Shown piece by piece: positions 45,831-55,111 of a DNA stretch of 64,000 bases. The notes beneath the pieces were generated by a model. It was not told where the DNA came from and searched no databases. It worked only from the letters and a program-made list of their open reading frames with translations. The DNA comes from Streptomyces sp. NRRL B-1140 (GTDB lineage: Bacteria; Actinomycetota; Actinomycetes; Streptomycetales; Streptomycetaceae). Made by a program: the position numbers and the translations under genes. Each line of letters starts with the position of its first letter. Positions within the stretch are counted from its first letter, which is position 1. The stretch is taken from assembly GCF_001280065.1 (NCBI RefSeq), contig NZ_LGEA01000102.1, positions 310,001 through 374,000 of the forward strand, in the 5' to 3' direction.

Positions 45831-46508
45831 TCAGCCCTGGCTCCGACTCCTGCCCGCGCTCTTGCCGAGGAGCTTGTTCATCTCGACGATCTCGGCGTTC
45901 TGGGCGGTGACGATGTCCTCGGCCATGCTCTTGGCCCGGTCATGACGGCCCTTGCTCTGCTCGGTCCGGGCCATCTCCACGGCCCCTTCGTGGTGCTCGA
46001 CCATCAGGGTCAGGAACTGCACGTCGAAGGCCTTGCCCGTCAGCTTCTCCAGCCCGGCCATGTCCTCGGCGCCCATCATGCCGGGCATGCCGGAGTGGCC
46101 CGGCCCGGAGTGGTCCACGCCGCCGCCGGAGCCCCCGGGGACGTCCTCGCCCCAGGTCTTCAGCCAGCCGGTCATGGTCCGGATCTCCGGATCCTGCGCC
46201 TTCTCGATCCGCCTCGCGAGGTCCTTGACCGCGCCCGAGGAGGCCCGGTCACCGGCCAGCCGCGCCATCTCCAGCGCCTGCCGGTGATGCGGGATCATGC
46301 CCTGCGCGAAGGCGACGTCCTGGGCGTTGTGGGACCCGGCGGACGACGGGGCCCCGGTGGGGCTGTGGCTTCCGGCGTCGCCGTGACCGGCACCGCCGGC
46401 GGCCCGGTCGGCACCGTCACCGCCACAGGCGGCGAGGACGACCGCCGCGGCACCCGTCGCCACCACGAGGGCGGCACGGCGCGCCAGGGTACGAATGCTG
46501 CTGCTCAT
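45831..46508 (-). CDS. DUF305 lipoprotein
   Basis: A 225-residue exported protein. The lipobox is VLAACGG at about 26-32 (lipidated Cys). Two DUF305 repeats each carry a His-His motif: FAQGMIPHHRQALEMARLAG and LTLMVEHHEGAVEMARTEQS, a ferritin-like helical pair thought to bind metal. A Gly/His/Met segment (GHSGMPGMMGAEDM) separates them. ATG 46508 follows AGGAGTTCACGC. The DUF6153 gene upstream lies on the same strand 97 bases away. Confidence 0.9.
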   Translation of the reverse strand: MSSSIRTLARRAALVVATGAAAVVLAACGGDGADRAAGGAGHGDAGSHSPTGAPSSAGSHNAQDVAFAQGMIPHHRQALEMARLAGDRASSGAVKDLARRIEKAQDPEIRTMTGWLKTWGEDVPGGSGGGVDHSGPGHSGMPGMMGAEDMAGLEKLTGKAFDVQFLTLMVEHHEGAVEMARTEQSKGRHDRAKSMAEDIVTAQNAEIVEMNKLLGKSAGRSRSQG

Positions 46509-46605
46509 GCGTGAACTCCTGCTTCTGCGAGGAACTGAGGATGTCTGGACACGACGGGGCGTCACGCCGTGACCGGTCGGTACCGGTCGGCATGACGCGC
46601 CGTGT

Positions 46606-46995
46606 CTAGATCCGCAGAAGCTGGAGCTCGGAGAGGGAAGGCGGGGCCCGGGCGCCCTCCGTATCCACGACGGCATACGCCCGAACGGCGCTCTCCCCGA
46701 CGCCCCCGGGGACCGGATCGGCGACCAGCGGAGGCAGCACCGGCCCGCCGCCCACGGCACCCGACGCGCAGGTCGCGTCGGCGTGCCGGGCATGCCCGCC
46801 CGCGCAGTGTGCGTAGGGCACGAATTGCGTCTGCACCGTGAGGGCGTCCGCGTGCCGCGTGTGCGCGGCCCCGGGCAGCCCCCCACCGGGCGCCAGCCCG
46901 TGCATGCCCAGCAACCCCGCCAACAGCCCCAGCACGCACAGCATCTGCCACCGCGTCAGCGGGGGGCGGGGCGTGCACCGGCGGGGGCTGTTCAC
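46606..46995 (-). CDS. DUF6153-like exported protein
   Basis: A 129-residue protein. The hydrophobic N-terminal helix LCVLGLLAGLLGMHGLA (about 19-35) is followed by a His/Cys-containing region (YAHCAGGHARHADATCASGA) and a Pro-rich C-terminus ending LSELQLLRI. Such proteins often sit beside DUF305 lipoproteins in Streptomyces, and the His/Cys pattern suggests metal handling. GTG 46995. Function unknown. Confidence 0.72.
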   Translation of the reverse strand: MNSPRRCTPRPPLTRWQMLCVLGLLAGLLGMHGLAPGGGLPGAAHTRHADALTVQTQFVPYAHCAGGHARHADATCASGAVGGGPVLPPLVADPVPGGVGESAVRAYAVVDTEGARAPPSLSELQLLRI

Positions 46996-47173
46996 GTGCT
47001 CATCGTAGAGAACGGCCCGGAGCGGCCATCGACCCGGGGCGGACGCGCGTGCGGGCCGCCTGCGGCTGTGCGACCGCCCCTACCTCCATCAGGTGAACCC
47101 GTTCAGCCTTCTACAACCGCGCGGCTCCCCCGGTGGGTCGTGCCCACGACACGAATGATCCCGAGGGGGACCC

Positions 47174-47622
47174 ATGACCCGGCAGTACCCGCAGCAGCCC
47201 ACCCAGCCCCACCCGCAGCAGCCCTTCCACGGCGCCCCGGCGCCCCAGCCGCCGAAGAAGCGCGGCGTGGGCAAGATCGCGGGCCTCGGCTGCGCGGGCC
47301 GGGGAAGGACCGCCCCGAGAAGGCCGGGCCGGCCGATGAGAAGTCCCAGGCCGAGCAGTTCCGCGACTGCGTCGCCGAGAACGGCACGGACACGGAGAAG
47401 GCCGCGGTCGAACACATCACGAAGGTGACCGGCGCGGACAAGCGCAACGACATCCTGGACGCGGCAGAGGTGTTCACCGACTTCAGCGGCGGCCTGATGG
47501 GCCCCCACCAGGGCGAGGGCAAACTCATCGCCTCCGCGTTCACCTCCTGCTACGAGTCGAAGAACGGCCTTGTCACGGTGTACGACAAGGACGGCGAACT
47601 CCTCGCCAACGCCAACTACTGA
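47174..47622 (+). pseudogene. Frameshifted membrane-protein gene (anchor lost)
   Basis: ATG 47174 opens a Pro/Gln-rich N-terminus ending PPKKRGVGKIAGLGCAG, which should lead into a membrane helix. Instead the frame breaks near 47300. A second frame carries the C-terminal domain (AEQFRDCVAENGTDTEKAAV, AEVFTDFSGGLMGPHQGEGK, LVTVYDKDGELLANANY) to the stop at 47622. The helix itself is missing, so an internal deletion that also shifted frame is the simplest explanation. Confidence 0.75.
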
Positions 47623-47648
47623 TCCCCGCCGCGGGACGGCAACGGGAA

Positions 47649-47680
47649 AGGCCCCCCAGGAACATCCCTGGAGGGCCTCT
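47649..47680. terminator. Terminator between the pseudogene and tRNA-Val
   Basis: AGGCCCCCCAGG pairs with CCTGGAGGGCCT with one mismatch, followed by CTCT. It can serve both converging units. Confidence 0.65.
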
Positions 47681-47699
47681 CACCTGTTACTCAGCACCG

Positions 47700-47771
<72 letters not shown>

Positions 47772-47981
47772 GGATCCCGGGCCACGCCCAGGTCGAGTCG
47801 ACAGCCTACATGGCCCGGGGCCCGGTCCCGCAAACCCGTATCGCGGGGCCTCGGCGGGCCCCGCGCCGGGGGTCAACCCCCACCCTTGATCCGGGAGTGG
47901 CCCGGATCCCCCTGCGGGCCGCCGGTCCATACGGTCGTGGAGCGCCTCAAGGCGCCCGTCGTCGTCCAGGGGGAGACCGTC

Positions 47982-48324
47982 ATACCACTCGCACCGCCGC
48001 CGCCCGCGCCACCGCCCTCGCCGGTGCCGTCGTCGTGCTCGCCGCCGGGCTCAGCGCCTGCGGGGCGTCCGCCGGGGACGACACGGACCCCGACCACCGC
48101 TCCTTCGGCCTCCAGGGCCGCACCCTCACCGTCGGCTCCGACGACTCGGCCCTGGAGATCGTCGCCGCCGACGAGCGCCCGTCGGGCAAGATCGAGGTCA
48201 CCCGCTGGTTCGAGGGCTCGGTCGCCATCGGCAAGGCCCCCAGGGCCACCTGGCCGAGAGCAGCGCCCATGTGCTGTCCGCCCGGACCGGCGACGGCAAA
48301 GTGACGGTGCGAACGGCGAACTGA
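47982..48324 (+). pseudogene. Decayed DUF4097-like lipoprotein gene
   Basis: The frame reads an intact lipoprotein signal (LAGAVVVLAAGLSACGASAG) and start of the mature protein (LEIVAADERPSGKIEVTRWF). A plausible start ATGACC appears as ATACC at 47982, one base short. Near 48240 the middle of the protein is missing and the frame shifts; the second frame carries a typical C-terminus (SAHVLSARTGDGKVTVRTAN) to the stop at 48324. Two lesions make it non-functional. The 210 bases before it hold nothing else. Confidence 0.7.
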
Positions 48325-48398
48325 CCGGCCCGTGTGTTCGTCCCTCACCGGTGGGAGAATGACACCGGGCAGGGTGGACCACAGCACGGGAGAGGGAT

Positions 48399-49802
48399 GT
48401 GACGGCGACACCAGGACAGCCGGACTCGCCGTCGGTGCCGCGCGCACACCGCCCGCGTCGCACCGCTCCCCGCACACCGGGCAGCCCGCTCCGTGACGCG
48501 CTGACCCTGATGACGTTGCCGCTGGTGGCCGCGCTGGCGCTGCCCGCCGCCTTCGCGGGCGGGGGCACCCGGCGCTGGTTCGGCGGCCGGGCGGAGAACC
48601 AGCGGGCCGAGGCCCAGGCCGCGAAGGACGCCGCAGCGGCGGCCTTCTACGAACTCGACACCGCCCAGCGCGATCTGCGCATCTCGATCGAGACGATCAC
48701 CGCCGTCGACGACTCCCCCGCCGCCCGGCGGGCCGTCGCCGACTTCGACGCGCTGGGCCGGCGGATCGACGAGGCCAGTCACCGGTACATCAACGCCGTC
48801 GACGCCCACGACCTCGACCGCGACGACCTGGAGGCCTCCGCCGCCTCCCGCGCCCGGGCCGAGCTGACCGCCGCCAAGGAGGAACTCGACCGGGTCAAAC
48901 AGGAGCTGGACCGCTTCACCGACGGCCTCGGGCCCCTCCTCGGCAAGGCCGAGACCCAGCTGGCGCGTCTGGCCCCCGCGGTCGAACGGGCCCGCCAGGC
49001 CCTGCTCGCCGCCTCCGGCGCCCTCGACGCCGTACGCGCCTCCGGGCTCAGGGCGGACGATCTCGCCGCCCGGCTGGCCGCACTCTCGCCCGAGCTGACC
49101 AAGCTGAACCAGGGCGCCGGACAGCACGGCGTCCCGCAGACCCTGGAGCGGGCCGCACGGGTCACACGCGAGGCCGAGGCGGTCCGCGTGGAGTCCGAGC
49201 GGCTGCCGGAGCGGGCCGCTGAGATCGATCACCGTCTCGTCTCCCTGCGCACCCGCGCCCAGGCCCTCACCACCCGCTCCGAGCAGGTCGAACCGACCCT
49301 GAGCGAACTGCGCCGCCGCTTCACCGCGGCCTGCTGGCAGGATCTGCAGCACGTCCCCGACACCGCCGCCGAGAACGTCCGCCGGGCCGAGGCCAGACTG
49401 GCCGAGGCACGCACCGCCCGGAGCGAACAGCGCTGGGCCGACGCGACGGCCCTGCTGTCGACCGTACGGGCGCTGCTGAACAGCACCGACGAGGCCGTCT
49501 CCGCCGCCGGCGACCGGCTGCACCGCCTGAACGCCGTGCAGAAGGACCCCCAGCGGGAGATCGACCGCACGCGTTTCGCCATCCGCGACGCCCAGCGCCT
49601 CGCCATGGCCGGCCGCAACACCCCCGACCCGCGCCACGCCCGCCCGCTGGACGACGCCGTGGCTCGCCTGGACCGTGCCGTCGCCGGGCTGGAAGGCCGC
49701 CACCCCGACTACTGGCACTTCCTCACGGAGACGGAAGCGGTCCGCCGGGCCGTGGCCCACGTGGTCTCCGGGATCCGCGAGGAGCGAGGGGCCGGACACT
49801 GA
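48399..49802 (+). CDS. Long coiled-coil protein with one membrane helix
   Basis: A 467-residue protein. A hydrophobic helix lies at about 35-55 (LTLMTLPLVAALALPAAFAG). The rest is almost entirely charged helix with Ala/Glu/Arg heptads, for example ARAELTAAKEELDRVKQELD and TAENVRRAEARLAEARTARS type runs. It may act as a cytoplasmic scaffold tethered to the membrane. GTG 48399 follows GGGAGAGGGAT. No enzyme motif; family known only as hypothetical. Confidence 0.8.
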   Translation: MTATPGQPDSPSVPRAHRPRRTAPRTPGSPLRDALTLMTLPLVAALALPAAFAGGGTRRWFGGRAENQRAEAQAAKDAAAAAFYELDTAQRDLRISIETITAVDDSPAARRAVADFDALGRRIDEASHRYINAVDAHDLDRDDLEASAASRARAELTAAKEELDRVKQELDRFTDGLGPLLGKAETQLARLAPAVERARQALLAASGALDAVRASGLRADDLAARLAALSPELTKLNQGAGQHGVPQTLERAARVTREAEAVRVESERLPERAAEIDHRLVSLRTRAQALTTRSEQVEPTLSELRRRFTAACWQDLQHVPDTAAENVRRAEARLAEARTARSEQRWADATALLSTVRALLNSTDEAVSAAGDRLHRLNAVQKDPQREIDRTRFAIRDAQRLAMAGRNTPDPRHARPLDDAVARLDRAVAGLEGRHPDYWHFLTETEAVRRAVAHVVSGIREERGAGH

Positions 49803-49821
49803 GCCCGGCCCCCGCCCGTGC

Positions 49822-50994
49822 TCAGGTGCGGTAGGCGTAGTAGTACGCGTTCGGATACGACGCGACGAGGCTCGCCACCGACCTGCGGAGGGTGTTGTTG
49901 GAGTGGTAGGTCACGTACGGCACACCGCCGCTCTTGTACGTGACGATCATGGTGTGGTCCTTGGACCCGTCCCGGTCGAAGTCCATCTGGAGGACGTCAC
50001 CGACCTCGAGCTGGAAGACGTTGGCGAGCGGCTGGGTCCGCTTGGAGTTCTGGGCGAACCAGGACCACTCGTTGACGCCGACGAAGGAGTCCGACTGGAT
50101 GTCGGCGTTGCCGAACCACTTGGTGTAGTCGTACACATAGCCGGGAGCGTGCTTCCAGCCGCCCGCCTTCAGCGACTGGCTGACGAAGTTGGTGCAGTCG
50201 CCACCGGCGCCGTGACCGCTGAAGTCCGGGTAGTCCTTGTTGTAGACGTTCCAGTACTTCTCGGCATAGGCCGCCATGGCCTTGTAGTCGTACGTCGTGC
50301 CGGTCTTCGGGGCGGGTGCCGGGTTGGGGGTGATCGCCGCGCGCGGGGCGTTCGGCGTGGTGTTGTCGGCGGCGGTGGCCGTCTTGACGGGGGCCGGCTT
50401 GGAGAGTGTGTTCACCGCGAGACCGCCCTCGTCGGTGTCGCGGATGCCGGTGAGCCGCCAGTCACCCTGCCGGTCGGCCTTGAAGGTCAGCTCGTGCCGG
50501 GCCTGGAATCCGGTGGTCTTCGGCGCGTCGCCACGGGCCCCGGCGTAGGTCAGGGTCGTGGTCTCGGTGACGTCCGCCTTGGCCGTACGGCCGGTCACCC
50601 GCGTGGCGTTCAGGGTGACGGTGGTGCTGGCCTTGCCGTACGTCTCTCCGGCCTTCGCCAGCTTCTGCCGCCGCTGCCCGAGCGCGGACAGGGTGGCGTC
50701 CTCGGTGCGGGCCGTGCCGGAGGACAGGGCGACGTCGCCGGAGAAGCCGTCGGTCAGCGGCTTGCCGGCGCCGGTCCGTCCGCCGTCGACCAGGGCGTTG
50801 GTGCGGTCGGTGAAGACGGCGTCCGCCAGCCGCTGGAAGGTGGCCTTGGTCCGCGCGTCCACCGTCGGGTCGTCGACGACCGCCGCGCCCGCGCTCCAGT
50901 TGGGCAGCAGGGCGACGCCGGCGACGACCGAGGCCGCCGTGGCCCCGACTATCGTGACGCGGCGGCGCGTTCCGCTCAATTTCCGTGATTTCAC
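49822..50994 (-). CDS. Secreted amidase-domain protein (Amidase_6)
   Basis: A 390-residue exported protein. The signal peptide is VTIVGATAASVVAGVALLPN (about 13-32). A middle beta-rich region is at about 90-190. The C-terminal Amidase_6 domain covers about 240-385, with the catalytic Cys in GGDCTNFVSQSLKAGGW and the later His in SKDHTMIVTYKSGG and VTYHSNNTL. It probably cleaves cell-wall peptides or amides. GTG 50994 follows GAGGGGAAACACCA. Confidence 0.86.
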   Translation of the reverse strand: MKSRKLSGTRRRVTIVGATAASVVAGVALLPNWSAGAAVVDDPTVDARTKATFQRLADAVFTDRTNALVDGGRTGAGKPLTDGFSGDVALSSGTARTEDATLSALGQRRQKLAKAGETYGKASTTVTLNATRVTGRTAKADVTETTTLTYAGARGDAPKTTGFQARHELTFKADRQGDWRLTGIRDTDEGGLAVNTLSKPAPVKTATAADNTTPNAPRAAITPNPAPAPKTGTTYDYKAMAAYAEKYWNVYNKDYPDFSGHGAGGDCTNFVSQSLKAGGWKHAPGYVYDYTKWFGNADIQSDSFVGVNEWSWFAQNSKRTQPLANVFQLEVGDVLQMDFDRDGSKDHTMIVTYKSGGVPYVTYHSNNTLRRSVASLVASYPNAYYYAYRT

Positions 50995-51099
50995 TGGTGT
51001 TTCCCCTCTTGCCCCGGCCAAAGGGTTGCCGGGGTACGAGATCTTCGCATGGAGTGTGTGGCCGCTGTGAAGGGTGTTGCGGTCGTTACTTTGGCGTGA

Positions 51100-52377
51100 T
51101 CACTTCACAACCGTCGACCAGTCGGGCGACTGCGCCGGGTCCAGGCCGCGCAGGCGTTGCAGGGTCCCGGGTTTCTGCACGTCGAGCCAGTCGGCCAGTT
51201 CCCTGAAGGACACGCATTTGACGTCCTTCTTGGTGCACATGCCCTTGACGACCCGGTCGACGGCCCGCATGTAGATGCCGCCGTTCCAGTCCTCGAAGTG
51301 GTTGCCGATGAAGAGCGGGGCACGGCTGCCGTAGTACACGCGGTTGAAGCCGGACATGTAGGAGGCGACGGTCTCCTCTTCCCACTCGGGGTACTTCGCC
51401 GGGTCGCCCTCGGTCTCGCCCTCGGACTGGTTGTAGAGGAAGTTGAAGTCCATCGAGAGGCCCTGGTACTTGCCGCCCTCGTAGGGGAGCATCTGCAACG
51501 GGAAGTCCCAGATGCCGTTCTTCTTGGCGGGCCATATCTGGAAGTCGCCCGCGGAGCTGGCGTCGTAGCGCCACTTGTAGTCCTTGGCGGCCGTCAGCAG
51601 GTTCTTCTGGCCCTCCAGGCAGGGCGCGCGGCCGCCCGTGACCTCCTTCCTGATGTCGAACGGCAGCGGCCCGAGGTCCTTGAAGCCGGTGTTGGTCTTC
51701 CACTTCTCGGTGAAGGCGTAGAACTGGTCGATCTCGCTCTTCCACTCCGCGACGCTCCAGTCGCCGCCGCCCTTCTTGCCGCAGAAGTGGCCGTTGAAGT
51801 GGGTGCCGATCTCGTTCCCGTCCTGCCACGCCTTGCCGAGTTGCTCCAGTGTGGTGCGTGTGTGCTCGTCGGTGGCGAAGCTGATCGCCGCCGAGCCCTT
51901 GGCGTGCTGGGGCGGGGCGTAGAGGTCCTTCTTGCTCTTGGGCAGGAGGTAGATGCCCGTGAGGAAGAAGGTCATGTGGGCGTCGTACTCCTCGGCCAGC
52001 TCCCGGTAGTGCGAGAAGAGCCCGTCGTCGCCCTGCAGCGCGCCGTCCCAGGAGAAGACCACGAACTGGGGCGGCTTCTCCCCCGGTTTGAGGGGCACCG
52101 GCTTCAACTGGCCCTTCTGCGGGCCGGTGTAGGAGGTGGAGCCGTCCCCGAGCACCTTCGTCCGCCCGTCCCACGGCGGTTCCTGGTCCGGCTTGGCGGC
52201 AGTCCCCTTGCGGGCCCCGGAGGAGGCGGTCGGGGTGGTGGTGTCCGAGCGGGTCAGCACCATGTAGCCGCCGACCAGGGACGCCACGACCAGGAGGGCC
52301 GCCAGGGTCAGCACCCGCGGGGGCGTGGCGCGGCGGGGTGCGGGGGGTCGGCGGCGGCGGCCGGACGGCTGTTTCAT
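51100..52377 (-). CDS. Membrane-anchored polysaccharide-deacetylase-like protein, altered active site
   Basis: A 425-residue protein. An N-terminal anchor (VLTLAALLVVASLVGGYMVL) spans about 22-41. A NodB-like fold begins QFVVFSWDGALQGDDGLFSH. The usual TFDDGP catalytic-base motif is FSWDGA here, with the first Asp replaced by Trp, while the metal-binding GTHFNGH (HxxxH) is kept. Enzymatic activity is therefore uncertain. ATG 52377. It lies between wall genes and shares their strand. Confidence 0.75.
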   Translation of the reverse strand: MKQPSGRRRRPPAPRRATPPRVLTLAALLVVASLVGGYMVLTRSDTTTPTASSGARKGTAAKPDQEPPWDGRTKVLGDGSTSYTGPQKGQLKPVPLKPGEKPPQFVVFSWDGALQGDDGLFSHYRELAEEYDAHMTFFLTGIYLLPKSKKDLYAPPQHAKGSAAISFATDEHTRTTLEQLGKAWQDGNEIGTHFNGHFCGKKGGGDWSVAEWKSEIDQFYAFTEKWKTNTGFKDLGPLPFDIRKEVTGGRAPCLEGQKNLLTAAKDYKWRYDASSAGDFQIWPAKKNGIWDFPLQMLPYEGGKYQGLSMDFNFLYNQSEGETEGDPAKYPEWEEETVASYMSGFNRVYYGSRAPLFIGNHFEDWNGGIYMRAVDRVVKGMCTKKDVKCVSFRELADWLDVQKPGTLQRLRGLDPAQSPDWSTVVK

Positions 52378-52421
52378 GCGCGGCTCATTCTGCGAGGGGG
52401 CGGTGGGGGGATCGGGCTCGG

Positions 52422-54611
52422 TCAGCCGATGCCTCGGGCACCGGACCAGATGCGGTAGGGGACGCTGTCGCCGGGGGTCCCCGCGATCCCGTCCAGGGGC
52501 AGTGGTTCGAGGCTCTTGGTGAGGTCGATGCGGTAGGCCACCACGGCCGTCGACACCGAGTTGGCGGTGCCGACGTACCAGGCGGCGGTGTCGTTCTGCG
52601 TGGTGCCGGTCTTCCCGGCCACCGCGGTGGTCGCGGCCGCACCGGGGCGGGCGGTGCGGAAGGCGTCCCTGAGGGCGGACTGGACCGCCTCGGCCACGCT
52701 CGCCTTCACCGCCCGGCGGGACGCGGGCTTCGTCAGCGCGACCTGGGAGCCGTTGCGGGTGATGCGGGCCACCGAGTACGGCTCGACGTGCTTGCCGGCT
52801 GCGGCGAACGTGGCGTATCCGCTCGCCATGCGGATCGCGCTGGGCGTGGCGCTGCCGAGCGACAGGGCGGGCACCTGCGGTCCGAAGCTGGAGGGGAGCA
52901 GGCCCGCCCGCTGTGCGGTCTCCCGCACCGTGTCCAGGCCGGTGTCCATGCCGAGCTGCATGAACGGCGTGTTCACCGACAGGGCCAGCGCCCGGCCCAG
53001 GCTGATCCGCCCGTAGGACTTCCCGCCGTCGTTACGGGAGGTGACCTGCTTGCCGCCACGGTCCCAGTAGGGGCCTTCGGGGGTCCGTACGGCGATGCCG
53101 TCGTCCCCGTCGTACAGCGTCTGCGCGGTGACCTCGGTCGCGGCGCCGTCCCGGGTCCGGTGCACACCGTGCTCCAGGGCCGCGGCGTAGACGAACGGCT
53201 GGAAGGCCGAACCGGCGGGCACGGTGGTCGCGTTCGACTCGTTGTAGCCCTGCTCACGGTGGTCGGGGCCGCCGTGGACGGCGAGGATGCGCCCGTCGGC
53301 GGCCACCGAGGAGGCGCCGAAGTGCAGGGCCTTCGCCTTGCCCGGGTGGTCCTTGCGCGCCTGCTTGCGGGCCTTGTCGACGGCGTCGGTGAGCGCGGTC
53401 TCCTGCTTGCGGTCGAAGGTCGTGTAGATCTGGTAGCCGCCCAGGTCGAACTCCCGGGCCGTCAGGTGCCCCGCCTTCTTGGCGTACTGGGCGGCCAGTT
53501 CCACCAGGTAGTCGCTCTGCTTGCCGGTGTCGTAGCCGGGCGCCCGCTTCAGCGGCTCGGGGAACTCCTTGTACCGGGCGCGTTCGGACTTCGACAGCGC
53601 GCCGGTGTCGACCATGCGGTCGAGGATCCAGGACCAGCGCTCGACCGCCCGGTCGTGGTTGGCCTTGCTCACGGAGGGGTCGTAGAGCGAGGCACCCTTG
53701 AGGAGGGAGGCGAGGAAGGCGGCCTCGCCCGCGTTCAGTTCGCCGACGTCCTTGCCGTAGTAGGCCTGGGCGGCGCGCTGGATGCCGTAGGTGCCGCGGC
53801 CGAACCAGCTCGTGTTGAGGTAGCCCTCCAGGATGTCGTCCTTGCTCATCTCGTTGTCGAGCTTCAGGGCGAGCATGGCCTCGGTGAACTTGCGGCCGAC
53901 CGAGCGGTCCTGGTTGAGGTAGACGTTCTTGACGTACTGCTGGGTGATGGTGGAGCCGCCCTGCGTGTCGCCCTGGCCGAGGGTGCGCCACAGGGCCCGG
54001 GTGAGACCGCTGAAGGATATGCCGGGGTCGCTGTAGAAGCTCGCGTTCTCCGCCGCCAGCACCGCGCCGCGGACGTCCTCGGGTATGTCCTTCAGGGGCA
54101 TCGCCTGCCGCCGCACCCAGCCGGTGCGGGCCATGGGGGTCCCGTCGGACCAGAAGTAGACGTTGTCCTGCTGGGTGGCGTACGAGTTGAGGTTGTCCGG
54201 GATGTCGGTCGCCGCGTAGGCGGAGCCCAGCAGGAAGACGCTCAGGCCGGTGAACGTCAGCGTGGCACCGAGCCATTGCCGCCAGGAAGGAGCCCAGCGC
54301 CGCCAGCCGGTGCGGTCGGCATGCGGGTAACGGGGCCGCAGGCGGCGGGCTTCGGACGCGACGCGGGCGGCGAGTCGGGCCGCCCCCGGGGCGGCGGCGG
54401 ACAGACGGGACAGCGGGGAGGGCCGGGGTGCTCTGCGCCGCCGGCGCGATCCGTCCGGTGTGCTCCCGTCCTTCGCCACGCCGGACGCCGTGTCCGCCTG
54501 GTCGGTCGAGGCCGCCCCGACGACGCGCAACATCATGGTCTCGTCCACGCGCACGGGATCGGGGACCTTCAACTGCATGGTCTCGTCCGGTTCCCGCCCA
54601 GCCTTCGACAC
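52422..54611 (-). CDS. Class A penicillin-binding protein with intact glycosyltransferase but SxxQ transpeptidase motif
   Basis: A 729-residue protein. The cytoplasmic N-terminus is long and basic, with a membrane helix at about 112-134. The GT51 domain has AAENASFYSDPG (catalytic Glu188), GGSTITQQYVKN and RKFTEAMLALKLD. The transpeptidase domain keeps SVN (545-547) and KTG (667-669), but the SxxK tetrad is Ser468-Ala-Phe-Gln471 in PAGSAFQPFVY; codon 471 is CAG. Without Lys471 acylation should fail, so the protein is probably a glycan polymerase only. ATG 54611. Confidence 0.88.
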   Translation of the reverse strand: MSKAGREPDETMQLKVPDPVRVDETMMLRVVGAASTDQADTASGVAKDGSTPDGSRRRRRAPRPSPLSRLSAAAPGAARLAARVASEARRLRPRYPHADRTGWRRWAPSWRQWLGATLTFTGLSVFLLGSAYAATDIPDNLNSYATQQDNVYFWSDGTPMARTGWVRRQAMPLKDIPEDVRGAVLAAENASFYSDPGISFSGLTRALWRTLGQGDTQGGSTITQQYVKNVYLNQDRSVGRKFTEAMLALKLDNEMSKDDILEGYLNTSWFGRGTYGIQRAAQAYYGKDVGELNAGEAAFLASLLKGASLYDPSVSKANHDRAVERWSWILDRMVDTGALSKSERARYKEFPEPLKRAPGYDTGKQSDYLVELAAQYAKKAGHLTAREFDLGGYQIYTTFDRKQETALTDAVDKARKQARKDHPGKAKALHFGASSVAADGRILAVHGGPDHREQGYNESNATTVPAGSAFQPFVYAAALEHGVHRTRDGAATEVTAQTLYDGDDGIAVRTPEGPYWDRGGKQVTSRNDGGKSYGRISLGRALALSVNTPFMQLGMDTGLDTVRETAQRAGLLPSSFGPQVPALSLGSATPSAIRMASGYATFAAAGKHVEPYSVARITRNGSQVALTKPASRRAVKASVAEAVQSALRDAFRTARPGAAATTAVAGKTGTTQNDTAAWYVGTANSVSTAVVAYRIDLTKSLEPLPLDGIAGTPGDSVPYRIWSGARGIG

Positions 54612-54828
54612 GGCCGCGTCTCCCTCCCGCTTACGGTGGTGCTCGCGCGGAAGGTCTTGGCTGCTGTGGTCGACGGCAGCGATCCCTCGTCATCCCCCGC
54701 CAGTACGGCTCCCCCGCGCGTTCGAAAGTTATCAGCGGCCTTTACATGTCCTCCACACCGGTGCGGCAACAATGGTCAGACGGGTTCGCGAAAGGCGGCA
54801 TTTACGTCGGCGCGGATACTCTGTCCCC

Positions 54829-55053
54829 ATGCCTCGCTACGAATACCGCTGCCGGACCTGCGGCGACACGTTCGAACTCAGCCGTCCCATGGCCGAGTCC
54901 TCCGATCCCGCGGCCTGCCCTTCCGGCCATGACGACACGGTGAAGCTCCTCTCCACGGTCGCGGTCGGCGGCTCCGCCTCCGCCTCGGCACCGGCGCCCC
55001 CCACGGGCGGCGGCGGTGGGGGCGGCTGCTGCGGAGGCGGCTGCTGCGGCTGA
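54829..55053 (+). CDS. FmdB-family zinc-ribbon protein
   Basis: A 74-residue protein. The N-terminus MPRYEYRCRTCGDTFELSRP holds the first CxxC. The second half of the ribbon is degenerate (AACPSGH rather than CPxC). The C-terminus is a Ser/Ala then Gly/Cys-rich tail (GGGGGGGCCGGGCCG). ATG 54829; the longer frame upstream is not protein-like. Family members are thought to be putative regulators. The 218-base upstream gap is a divergent promoter region. Confidence 0.85.
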   Translation: MPRYEYRCRTCGDTFELSRPMAESSDPAACPSGHDDTVKLLSTVAVGGSASASAPAPPTGGGGGGGCCGGGCCG

Positions 55054-55111
55054 CGCGGGCAGCCCGGGTTTCCTCAGGAGTCCTTCAGCTTCGGTTTCCT
55101 AGCGTGGTGGC

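Noticed and set aside
47095..47112. Possible KstR box (GAACCCGTTC)
   Set aside because: The core AACCCGTT is present but the outer T and A of the consensus are missing, and the nearest gene is a pseudogene.
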